Assembly: GCF_904849725.1 (NCBI RefSeq)
Contig: NC_058522.1
Location: 456,942,844-457,006,843, forward strand
From: Hordeum vulgare subsp. vulgare
Lineage: Eukaryota; Streptophyta; Magnoliopsida; Poales; Poaceae
Length of the DNA: 64,000 nucleotides
Direction: 5' to 3'
Positions 48,001-57,942 of the stretch are shown piece after piece. The stretch's first letter is position 1. Every line of letters starts with the position of its first letter. The position numbers were made by a program, and so were the translations under genes. The notes under the pieces are model-generated. The model did no database searches. It was not told where the DNA came from and saw only the letters and a list, made by a program, of their open reading frames with translations.

Positions 48001-48055
48001 GAAACGCTGCAAATGAGTTAATGTGATGAGAACCGAGAGATTCATCAGCTGACAT
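45005..48055 (-). pseudogene. Sirevirus extra ORF downstream of pol (envelope position), two amber stops
   Basis: A single frame of 1017 codons, interrupted by TAG at 46160-46162 and TAG at 45983-45985. Residues about 1-200 are lysine/glutamate-rich with DIPDDIYMDYCTPDEEPQ. Residues about 212-252 are KPSxP-like repeats (KPSVPKPSTPKPLAPKPSAP). A coiled-coil lysine/glutamate region follows (WKEQKAKQAKIAKAKKEKFL), then a long Glu/Pro/Gln-rich stretch. The C-terminal globular part (45838 onward) reads ERMYFIGENPYDKPQMSHLK ... NSELILQFYATLHISG ... NTWVFDWM, as in plant-transposon/envelope-like ORFs of this lineage. No signal peptide or obvious membrane helix is seen. The C-terminus is cut by the LTR deletion. 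Role unknown; an envelope function is not supported by what is visible. Confidence 0.8.
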
Positions 48056-49409
48056 GTGTGTACCTGTGAACAGAGTATAGTTGCGAGGAATTTGGAAAGG
48101 TCATATGCATTCTCAGATTTGAAGAAAATGAAAAAGTTTGACAGTTTGAGGAATATAACCAGTGGTTGAGGAATTTGCTTAAGCATATTGTTCTTGGGTT
48201 CCAGAGTTGTACAGATCCGAAAATTCGCACAATTGAGGAATCTCGTGAAAATCTTAGATGCTTGGCTAGTTCATCAATGATTGTGCTGATGGATAGTGTT
48301 TGAGGAATCATGTGCGCATCATATCTTGAGGAAAAACAGATTTCACATGGGAGAGGTAAAATTTCAGATCTAATCTGCTGTAAAAATGGGATATACTTAT
48401 CCTGGAAGGTGCGAACGAAGAACACAAAAGGTGGTGTTGGAGAGGCTCTTCGGTCAAGTGTCCAATGCACCCTAACTTGGCAGCAGAGGACGTCTACGGC
48501 GGCGGCGGACGTAGATGTTCCGACTCCGGCGTGATCCTGGCGGCGAAAAGGTTGAGGCAGTGAAGCTCTTCCTTGCCGGCGACAAGACAACCAGCGGTGG
48601 CGCTAGGGTTCGATGGAGAGAGTGATGACAGGAGAGCGATGAGGCGAAGAAGAAGATACTGAAGGGGTTAAGGACATATTTATAGCCCGAAAGTTACTGT
48701 TTGGCGCGAAAGTTTCGGACCGAATAGCCCTTGCCTCTACGTCTCCGCAGGACACGTGTAGCTCCCGTACGATGCGGTGGAGATAGTGGAGATCGTGGTT
48801 ATCCGATCGTGGGAAGTGGAGTTCAGTTACTGTTCTTTTTAAAGAAACAATTTTTGAAGATTTGAGGATTTTTGTTACAAAATCATCAGCTGACAAGGAT
48901 ACAGTGAGGATTTTGAACAAAGTTTCAAGTAGAACGCATATGAAGAATTGAATAGGCTGATAAGTATAGCATAGAGGGAAAATAGGGTCCGATCACATTC
49001 ACTTAGCAGAAACATCAACTTGAAGAAATAGCAATAAGTGAATGCTGTTGAGGACTAGAAATCACAGTCTACCTAGGCAAATGAAAGTCATCAAGTGTTT
49101 TTGAAGATGTTGCAATAGATCATCACAATGAAGAACAACTGTTTTGAAGAAAAATGCATTGTGAGGAAATTGACTGTTTGAAGAAAATCAACTTGAGGAA
49201 TTTTACAGTGGGCGGTGGCGTTACCCACCATATAAGAATGTTGATTACAGACGCCGCGTACAATTGTCGTAGGGCCCTGAGAATCAATTTCTTCGTTAAT
49301 TTCTTCACATTCAGAGTGACTTTCTTCATTGGTTGAATAAAATCGTTTCATCATGTGTTGCACATCTAAGTCATCAACTTTGCATAAGTGTTAGGATGTG
49401 TGCATGTTT
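48056..49409 (-). other. Sirevirus spacer between pol and the extra ORF
   Basis: About 1.35 kb. Contains a promoter-like arrangement (48675-48758), a GC-rich leader-like stretch (48420-48640), and a possible splice acceptor CTCTGTTCACAG just before the ATG of the extra ORF. GAGGAATTT-type words are scattered through it. Confidence 0.6.
48675..48758 (-). promoter_or_regulatory. Putative internal promoter: G-box, E2F-type site, TATA box
   Basis: Read on the minus strand, CACGTG (48753-48758), then TTTCGCGCC (48703-48711, exact E2F-type consensus TTTSGCGCS), then TATAAATA (48677-48684). The spacing is that of a plant RNA polymerase II promoter. A pyrimidine- and GC-rich leader with AACCCTAGCG follows. 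The ATG of the extra ORF is about 620 bp downstream. Confidence 0.5.
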
Positions 49410-52400
49410 TTACAAAACATTTGAAGACTCTAAGATATTTAGCTCACACCGCAACTTGCAAAACCTTTTCTCATCCAAGGGCTTAGTGAAGATATCAGCT
49501 AGTTGATCATCAGTCTTCACATGGTCGATGAGGATATTGCCCTTGAGGACATGGTCCCGAAGAAAATGATGACGAATCTGGATGTGCTTGGTCTTCGAGT
49601 GCTGCACTGGGTTGTAGGCAATCTTGATAGCACTCTCATTGTCACAGTAGAGAGGCACATTCTTCATGTTGATGCCGTAGTACTTGAGGGTTTGCTTCAT
49701 CCATAGCAATTAAGCACAGCAAGAACGAGCAGCAATGTACTCAGCTTCGGCAGTGGAGAGTGATACACAGTTCTGCTTCTTTGAGGACCAGCAAACTAGT
49801 GATCTTCCGAGGAAATGGCATGTGCCAAATGTTGACTTGCGATCCACACGGTCACCAGCATAGTCTGAATAAGAATACCCTACCAGATGAAGATTGGAGC
49901 CCTTGGGATACCACAATCCTAGTGTTGGTGTGTGAGCTAAGTATCGAAGAATATGTTTCACAGCCTTATGGTGTGATTCCTTCGGTTTTGCTTGAAAACG
50001 TGCACACATGCAAACACTAAGCATTATATCTGGCCTAGATGCACATAAATATAGTAAAGAGCCAATCATGGAGCGATATACCTGCTGATCGAAATCTTTA
50101 CCATTTTCATCAGTGCCGAGGTGACCGTTGGTAGGCATTGGAAACTTGGCACCTTTGCATTCATGCATGTCGAATTTCCTCAGAACATCCTTGAGGTATT
50201 TCTCCTGTGATATGAAGATTCCATTGTTTTGTTGACGAATTTGAAGACCTAAGAAGAATTTCAGCTCCCCCATCATGGACATCTGATATTCTTCACTCAT
50301 CATATAGGCAAATTCATCACTGTATCTTTTGTCAGTACAACCAAATATGATGTCATCAACATATATTTGACATACAAATAGCTCATTATCATAAGATTTT
50401 GTGAAAAGAGTTGGATCGAGTGAACCAGGTTTGAAGCCTTTCTTCATGAGGAATTCCTTCAATGTATCATACCATGCCCGAGGGGCTTGGTTGAGGCCAT
50501 ACAGAGCCTTTTTGAGTTTGAAGACTTTGTCTGGATTCTTTGGATCCTCAAAACCTGGGGGCTGAGCAACATATACTTCTTCCTCAAGCTTACCATTGAA
50601 GAATGCACTTTTCACATCCATTTGATATAAGATGATGTTATGATGATTAGCATAAGCAAGTAGAATTCGAATAGCTTCAAGTCTAGCAACAGGTGCAGAA
50701 GTTTCATCGAAATATATTCCTTCAACCTGGGTGTAGCCTTGGGCTACAAGTCGTGCCTTGTTCCTCACCACTTGACCGTCCTCATCTTTCTTGTTTCGGA
50801 AAATCCACTTGGTGCCGATGATGTTATGCTTGCGAGGATCTGGTCGTTTGACGAGCTCCCATACGTCATTCAGCTTGAATTGAAGAAGTTCGTCTTGCAT
50901 GGCTTGGATCCACTCCGGTTCCAGAAAAGCCTCAGCTACTTTTGAGGGTTCTGTGATGGATACAAAGGAAAAATGCCCACAAAATTTAACTAAGTGTGAA
51001 GCTTTTGAGCGAGTGAGAGGACCTGGCGCGTTGATGTCGTTGAGGATTTTGTCAAGTTCTACTTCATTTGCAATCCTCGGATGAGCTGGTTGAGGATTTT
51101 GTCTGGGCTGAGGAAGTGGTGCTGTTGCAATTTCCTCAGGAGCATCTTCTTGGCTTTCATCAGCGATGGGGATCGTTTCTTCACCAATTTTCTCAGTGCG
51201 GACAATGTCTTCAGTAGGCTTAAGCTTTATTGCTTCCTCAAGAGACAGCTTATTTGGATCAGAAGGCAATTGCTCTCTTTGCGAGCCATTAGTTTCATCG
51301 AACCGCACATCTACAGTCTCAACAACTTTGTTGTGATAGTTGTTGAAGACTCTGTAGGTGTGCGAGTCCTTTCCATAACCGAGCATAAAACCTTCATGTG
51401 CCTTAGGTGCAAATTTTGAGCTATGATGAGGATCTCTAATCCAACATTTTGCACCGAAGACTTTGAAATAACTTACATTGGGTTTCTTGTCAGTGAGGAG
51501 TTCATATGAGGTTTTCTTGAGGAATTTGTGAAGATATACCCTGTTGATGATATGACATGCAATGTTGATTGCTTCAGGCCAGAAGCGACGAGGAGTCTGA
51601 TATTGTTCAAGCATAGTTCTTGCCATTTCAACCAGAGTCCTGTTCTTTCTTTCGACGACACCATTCTGCTGAGGAGTATAAGGAGCAGACAATTCATGAG
51701 TAATACCAAGTTCATCAAGATAATCATCAAGACCAGTGTTTTTGAACTCGGTTCCATTATCACTCCTGATATGTTTGATCTTGATGCCAAAGATCGTCGA
51801 GGCCCTTGAAGAAAATCGTTTGAAGATTTCCTGCACTTCAGTTTTATACACTATAATATGCACCCAAGTGTATCTGGAATAATCATCAACTATGACAAAG
51901 CCATATAGAGATGCTGCATTGGTTAGTGTTGCATAGTGAGTAGGTCCAAATAAATCCATATGAAGCAATTCAAATGGACGTGTAGTGGTCATGATGGTTT
52001 TGGAGGGATGCTTGGATCTGGTCATTTTCCGAGATTCACGGGCACCGCAGAGATGATCCTTGAGGAATTTGACTGATTCGATGCCAATGACATGCTTCTT
52101 CTTTGCAAGTGTGTGCAAATTCCTCATGCCTGCATGACCTAGTCTTCGGTGCCACAGCCATCCTTCTGAGGTTTTTGCTAGGAAGCAAGTGGCTGGTTGA
52201 GGACCTGTAGAGAAGTCAACAATGTACAAATCCCCTCTTCTTACACCTTCGAAGACTTTGGATCTATCAGATTCCATGATGACTACACATCTATATCTAC
52301 CAAAGATAACAATCATATCAAGATCACAAAGCATCGAGACTGACATGAGGTTAAAACCAAGGGATTCAACAAGCATCACTTTGTCCATATGCCTATCCTT

Positions 52401-52595
52401 GGAAATAGCTACTTTGCCAAGTCCCAATACCTTGCTTTTACCTTTATCAGCATATGTGATTTTCTTCAGAGGTGATGGAGTTAGTGGCATATTCATCAGT
52501 AAGCTTTTATCACCAGTCATGTGATGTGTGCAGCCACTATCGAGAACCCACTCAGTATTTTTGGGTTTGTCTTCCTGCAGATGAATTAGTACAGC
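49410..52595 (-). pseudogene. pol: Sirevirus pol: protease, integrase, RT, RNase H
   Basis: One frame with a single TAA at 49710-49712. The protease motif [10 protein letters not shown] lies at about 52520-52550. Counting from the methionine at 52520, integrase has the zinc region [16 protein letters not shown] ... [10 protein letters not shown] and the catalytic triad D189, D254 and E290 ([25 protein letters not shown]) with DD35E spacing. The second zinc cysteine appears replaced by arginine (LCGAR). RT has VDVRF upstream, then [14 protein letters not shown] and YVDDIIFG at 720-727. RNase H shows [10 protein letters not shown] before the stop, and CDNESAIKIAYNP and KTKHIQIRHHFLRDHV after it. 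The stop stands where relatives have glutamine. The frame is not the gag frame. Confidence 0.93.
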
Positions 52596-52798
52596 TTACC
52601 ATCTCATATGCTTCGTATTTGAAGAATATGATACTAATTTCATCATTTCAGTAATTTCATCATAACAGAAATGTAAGGACGTGTGAAATATTTCTATTTC
52701 ATCAATCATTAGCTTGCGTCCTATCAAGCATTTCCTCAGGTCTCCAGCAAATTCTTCAGATGATGATTTTCATCTCGAGACCTGACCTGCAGAAGTGA

Positions 52799-55336
52799 TT
52801 AATTTGATTTCTTCACCACCCACATCTGAAGGGGTGGCAAAGCGTTCATCATCCTGCGAGCACCATATGAGAAAGGTGGCATTGAAGCTAATGCACTTCT
52901 CTTAACAGGAGGGGGGTTAAAGTACTCATATGAGTATGCAGAGAACTGGTTTGAGGATTTATGAACATAATGACTTGAGGAGTAGCGCTCATAATCATAT
53001 TCCTTGTAGTTTCCCTCCATGTTAGACGCATAAGCACGGGTACGAGCATAGTTTTGACCAGTTGAGGATTTTGATCTTCTTGAAGACTTTGGTCCTCCTG
53101 AGGAATTTGATCTGGGGTTTAGATTCTTCAGAGGTGATGCCATGAGAACATTCACTTGAATATTTTCAAGACAACTTTTGGGAACCCAGATTTTCCTCAA
53201 AGGAGGACCATTCCTGCAGTTAGTCCCAACATATCGAGCAAATACTTCACCAGATTGATTTTTGAACAGTTTATAGTTGGAATAAAATGACTCATCCGAG
53301 GAATAGGATAATTCACATGAGAAGCCAGTTAGATTAGATGGATCAAAAGGAGGCCCAGTAGCAGCAACCCATGAGGTTTTGGGATACTGCTCAGGTTTCC
53401 AATAAGATCCATCAGCATTCAATTTCCTCTCAAAGGCAATTCCTTCTTTCCTCGGGTTCCTGCTCAAGATCTGCGTTTTGAGCACATCACAAAGGGTTTG
53501 GTGTCCTTTGAGGCTTTTGTACATGCCTGTCACGTACAATTCCTTCAACCCTGCATTTTCATCAGTAACATTTGTGTTTTCCTCAAGTGAGGAAATAGAC
53601 ACAACAGGTGCAGTTGAAGAATTTGTAGCATTTGATGTTTCTGGTGAGGAATTAGCAGTTTCACGTTCAATGCATTTAAGACATGGAGGAATAAATTCAA
53701 CTTGACTAGCGCTAATCTGTTGAGCTAGTAATGAATCATTTTCCATACGAAGATCATCATAAGACATCCTCAGCTTCTCAAGATCAAGCTTCCTTTGAAG
53801 AAATTCGTAGGAAAGCTTCTCATGATCAGTGAGGAGTGTATCATAACGATCCTGAAGAATATCAAATCTAGACTGAAGATTTTTCATGTCATCAGCGAGG
53901 ATTTGATTAAGATTCATTTCATCATTCAACAAATCATCACTTTTGTCTAGCAGTTTTTGAAGCTTTTCCAAAGCAGTTTGTTGTTTAGTGGCAATGATGG
54001 CAAGTTTACTGTAACTGGGTTTTTTGTAATCATCATGTTCACAATCACTTGAATCAGAGGAGGAGGCATTATTTGATACCTTTGAACCTTTTGCCATGAA
54101 GCAATAGGTTGGAGCGAAGTCATCAGCATAGTCATCAGTATGGATGGTGCACTCATTTTCTTCAAGATTGAAGATTGACTTGCTGACGAAATTGGTTGCT
54201 AGTGCAAGACTAGCCTGTCCGGATTCTGAGTCTTCTCCAGAGCCTTCTTCTTCATCACATTCCTCTGATTCTGCCTCGAAAACCATTTCCTTGCCAATAA
54301 GTGCCCAAGCCTTTCTGAAGCTAGTCTTCTTGTGTGAGGAGGACTTTGAAGATGAGGATTTTGAAGATTTCTTCTTCTTCTTTGAGTCATCAGAACTGTC
54401 ATCCTTGTATTTCTTCTTCTTTGATTCCTTTCCCCAGCGAGGACAATCAGCAATGTAATGACCTGATTTCTTGCACTTATGACAGGTCCGTTTCTTGTAG
54501 TCCTCGGATGCAGATTTTGATTTCCTCATGTCTCTTCGTGATGATTTACCGAACTGGCCTCGTCGTGTAAATCTCTGGAATTTCCTCACAAGCATTGCAA
54601 GTTCCTGACCAAATTCTTCAGGGTCACAACTACTGTCATCTGTGTCTTCTTCTTCAGATGAGGAAATTGCTCTTGCCTTCAGTGCACGTGGTCTAGAATA
54701 GCTTTGTCCATATAAATCTCTCTTTTCTTCTAGCTGGAATTCATGAGTATTTAGCCTTTCGAGGATATCAGCAGGATCTAGCATCTTGTAGTCTGGTCTT
54801 TCTTGAATCATCAGAACTAAAGTGTCAAATGAAGAATCCAAAGATCTCAGCAGTTTCTTCACAACTTCGTGATCAGTGATGTCTCGAGCTCCCAGTGCTT
54901 GCAGTTCATTTGATATGTCAGTGAGGCGATCAAAGGTGTCTTGGCAGCTTTCATTGTCATGTCTCTTGAAGCGATTGAAGAGATTTCGAAGAATATCAAC
55001 ATGAGAGTCACGTCGGGTTGATACTCCTTCATTTACCTTGCACAGTCTCTCCCAGATCAGTGTTGCAGAACCTGAGGCACTTACTCTTCCAAACTGGCCA
55101 GGGCTCAGATGACCACAGATGATGTTCTTCGCCTGAGAATCGAGTTGCTTGAATTTCTTCACATCAGCTGCAGTGACACTAGCAGAAATGATGGGGACAC
55201 CATTTTCCACAATATACCAGAGATCATTGTCTATAGCTTGTAGATGCATTTGCATTTTGTTCTTCCAGAAGGGAAAGTTCTTTCCCTCGTAGGTAGGACA
55301 TGTTGCAGTCACCTTAAACATGCCTGCAGTCGACAT
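52799..55336 (-). CDS. gag: Sirevirus gag (845 aa), intact
   Basis: Open from ATG at 55336, 68 bp inside the LTR edge, to TAA at 52799. Residues 1-230 form the copia gag/UBN2-type domain (FPFWKNKMQMHLQAID, IWERLCKVNEG, LRSLDSSFDTLVLMIQERP). A CCHC zinc knuckle (CHKCKKSGHYIADC) lies at 285-298, followed by lysine/serine-rich and acidic tracts. Residues about 440-560 are a long coiled coil (LEKLQKLLDKSDDLLNDEMN ...). The C-terminal 250 residues are unusual for copia gag but expected in Sireviruses. It forms the RNA-packaging particle. A 200-bp stop-rich gap (52596-52798) separates it from pol. Confidence 0.9.
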   Translation of the reverse strand: MSTAGMFKVTATCPTYEGKNFPFWKNKMQMHLQAIDNDLWYIVENGVPIISASVTAADVKKFKQLDSQAKNIICGHLSPGQFGRVSASGSATLIWERLCKVNEGVSTRRDSHVDILRNLFNRFKRHDNESCQDTFDRLTDISNELQALGARDITDHEVVKKLLRSLDSSFDTLVLMIQERPDYKMLDPADILERLNTHEFQLEEKRDLYGQSYSRPRALKARAISSSEEEDTDDSSCDPEEFGQELAMLVRKFQRFTRRGQFGKSSRRDMRKSKSASEDYKKRTCHKCKKSGHYIADCPRWGKESKKKKYKDDSSDDSKKKKKSSKSSSSKSSSHKKTSFRKAWALIGKEMVFEAESEECDEEEGSGEDSESGQASLALATNFVSKSIFNLEENECTIHTDDYADDFAPTYCFMAKGSKVSNNASSSDSSDCEHDDYKKPSYSKLAIIATKQQTALEKLQKLLDKSDDLLNDEMNLNQILADDMKNLQSRFDILQDRYDTLLTDHEKLSYEFLQRKLDLEKLRMSYDDLRMENDSLLAQQISASQVEFIPPCLKCIERETANSSPETSNATNSSTAPVVSISSLEENTNVTDENAGLKELYVTGMYKSLKGHQTLCDVLKTQILSRNPRKEGIAFERKLNADGSYWKPEQYPKTSWVAATGPPFDPSNLTGFSCELSYSSDESFYSNYKLFKNQSGEVFARYVGTNCRNGPPLRKIWVPKSCLENIQVNVLMASPLKNLNPRSNSSGGPKSSRRSKSSTGQNYARTRAYASNMEGNYKEYDYERYSSSHYVHKSSNQFSAYSYEYFNPPPVKRSALASMPPFSYGARRMMNALPPLQMWVVKKSN

Positions 55337-55385
55337 AACTAAAACTCCAGGTGGTTAAACCAAAATCACACAGAACATGGGAGTA

Positions 55386-55401
55386 CCTTGCTCTGATACC
55401 A
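55386..55401 (-). other. Sirevirus primer binding site (initiator tRNA-Met)
   Basis: The minus strand reads TGGTATCAGAGCAAGG, 2 bp from the LTR end at 55404. The first 12 bases are complementary to the 3' end of initiator tRNA-Met. Confidence 0.92.
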
Positions 55402-55403
55402 AT

Positions 55404-56816
55404 TGAAAGTGCGTTATATCGACTAGAGGGGGGTGAATAGGAGATTTTTAGAATTTCATCACTGAGGAAATTCCTTTTGAGGAAATTCCTCACTCATGAC
55501 TAACTTACAGCGGAAACAGTTAAGGATCAGTCGTGCAAACGTTCACCACAACAGTATTACAGAGTGAAGATTATGAGAACAGATTGCACAGTAAGCAGGC
55601 ACGCAGAATACAGATGATGATTAACTCAAGTGAAGAATTCGGGGTTGAGGAAATTCAGAGAAAGTCTTCAGCAAATTCTTCAAACAGCCACAGTGAAAGT
55701 CATCAACACATAATATAGAGAATGTAAAGAGTTGAGGAATTAGAACCCGATTCTTGGTGAAGACTGTTGTTGATGACCCAGTTCCAACTGATGTGACAGT
55801 TGTACATCTGGTTTGGAGCGGCTTGGTATTGAAACCAAAGGACACCCAGTCCCGGGACACACAGTCCCTACCGTATTCTCCTTGAGCAAAGGACACACAG
55901 TCCTCGCCCAACACTCGTGGTAAGTCTTCTGGGTAGACTTCAAAACCCTCACAAACTCGGCCACCCGGTGATCCACAATTGACTGCTTGATTGCTCTAGA
56001 CCATGACGCCTAACCGTCTGGAGGATGCACAGTCCTCAAAGGTAAAAGGCTTCAGTCCCACACAGGAACAACTTCTTCAGTGATGCTCAATCACTAGGTT
56101 TGGTTTGTGGTTTCGCTGGGTGGTGTATTTCCTCACTGATGATTTACTCTCGAAGGCTCTGAGGAATCGGGTTGCTCTTATGACAAGTGTCAGTTTCTAG
56201 CGGAGCAGCCAACCAGCTAGTGGTTGTGGGGGCGGCTATTTATAGCTTGGGAGCATCCCGACATGATTTGACACTAATGCCCTTAAATAATATGACTGTT
56301 GGAGTGGATAAGACCAGCGACTTGGCATGGCTATCGAAACGGTCGGGACCCTCAACTGTGAGAGTCCTCATGTCACTCATATTCCTCACTTGAGGCTTTC
56401 GGTAGGATTTGGCTTGGGTTGAGCATCATGAGGAAATCCATTCCATAGTGTTACTTTGACCCCCTTTAACAGTACGGTGTTCCTATTCATCAAATGCGAA
56501 GAAAGTAAAACAGAGAGCGAAAATCTTCACGCTTCAATTTCTTCAGAATGATTTTCTTCAGGAACCACCGGTCTTCTCAATATCAATATCTTCATGAGGA
56601 ATATCAATTTCATCGCAGATTCCTCGCGATTCATTTCTTCAGCTTCAGACCAATTTCTTCAACTGAAGATATACATTTTTAGGGGTCGATATTCTTCAAA
56701 TATCTCAAACTCCTCAATGACTTATAGATCCTGTGTACACTTATAAACACATTAGATACTTAACGTATAAGTCTTCAAACCACCAAAATCACTAAGGGGC
56801 ACTAGATGCACTTACA
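55404..56816 (-). repeat. 5' LTR of Sirevirus (complete, 1413 bp)
   Basis: On the minus strand starts TGTAAGTGCATCTAGTGCC and ends ATATAACGCACTTTCA. TATA box TATAAATA at 56237-56244, in GCTATAAATAGCC. Near the inner end it has palindromic GAGGAAATTCCTC words. Confidence 0.93.
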
Positions 56817-56821
56817 CATTT

Positions 56822-57942
56822 ATTCATCAACATCTACTTACTAATTATCCATGTTGAGATATCTATCCAGAACATCTCTCCGTTATTAAGTTGCGAGCCC
56901 CATCCAAAGTGTAAACTCAAAGCAACAGATAACTGCATTAACGAACTCTGCGTAAGGTAAACAATCCTTGCAACCGTGGTCACAAGCACCGTTGTTTTCT
57001 CCCTGGTGGCAACAAGCACATCCCCTAGTCTCATGTTTCGGTCACTCAAGCTAGACATCGAGGGGAATGAACCCACAATCATACATAACGCTCCCTCTTG
57101 GAGTTACAATCTACTACTTGGCCAAAGCAATAAAAAGCAACAGAGAACATGCATGAATCACTAAGGAACATAATATAAAAGGATAATAAAACATATAACT
57201 CATAACAATCTGAACATAATCTCACAATCCATCGGATCCCAACAAACCGAGCATAGCAATAGCAAGAGAATTACATAGATGCCTTGATCAAGTAGGGCAA
57301 CTCATGAGGACTAACCATTGAAGCACAAGATTGGAGAGAAGACATCACATAGCTACTGGTCATGGACTCATGGTCTAAGGAGGACTACTCACGACATGTC
57401 CGGGAAGCGTCCATGGCGGTGGAGAAGCTTCAGGAGGTCAATCCTCCCTCCGACAGGGCATCGGGAAGAGGTCTCCTCACGGTTCCGATCACGTAAGCGC
57501 TGCAGCGGCAGAACGATGGAGAAATTTGTGATTCCAGAAAGTTTGCGACGGTTTCCTCTCGGGACTCTAAATATAGGCCAAAGGAGGGCACCGAAGGAGG
57601 TGGGACCCACCGAGGCGACCTCCTGGCGCGGCCTACGACCTGGCCGCGCCAGCAGGCCGCTTGAGAGGCCCCTGGCCCCCTCTGGCCCTCCTTCGATGAT
57701 CCGGAAGCTTCTGTTTCGCTGATTTTTCTATACTTTTTCTCGAGTTTTTCGGGCTTCGGAAAATTGGGTAAAAGCCCGTGCAAAATGGACATTAGCAGAC
57801 ATAAACTGGCACTGCTTGCACTGAGTTAGTAGGTTAGTCCAAATATGTGTAAAATGATACAAAAGTGTAGCAAAACATATAACATTGCCACCCAAAAGAT
57901 CATGGAACAAGCAGAAATTATTGATACGTTCGGGACGTATCA
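56822..57942 (-). repeat. 3' LTR of element E, right piece
   Basis: Ends GGGACGTATCA, so the minus strand begins TGATACGTCCCGAACG. TATA-like TATATTTA at 57568-57575 (minus strand). Its polypurine tract AAGCTTCGGGATGT lies next to it at 57943-57956. Confidence 0.85.

Larger units (their letters stand above)
44211..56816 (-). mobile_element. Ty1/copia Sirevirus (Maximus-like), 12.6 kb
   Basis: Flanked by the perfect 5-bp duplication CATTT (44206-44210 and 56817-56821). On the minus strand the order is 5' LTR (55404-56816), PBS, gag, pol, internal spacer with promoter signals, an extra ORF of about 1017 codons, then a 3' LTR that lacks its outer part. Gag with a long C-terminal extension and an additional ORF after pol are hallmarks of the Sirevirus/Maximus lineage. 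The two LTRs differ by about 3 percent by eye, so insertion is fairly recent and younger than element E. Confidence 0.93.

Noticed and set aside
48045..48590. A 181-codon minus-strand frame in the Sirevirus spacer as a gene
   Set aside because: No domain and it overlaps leader-like sequence; kept only as a possible upstream ORF.
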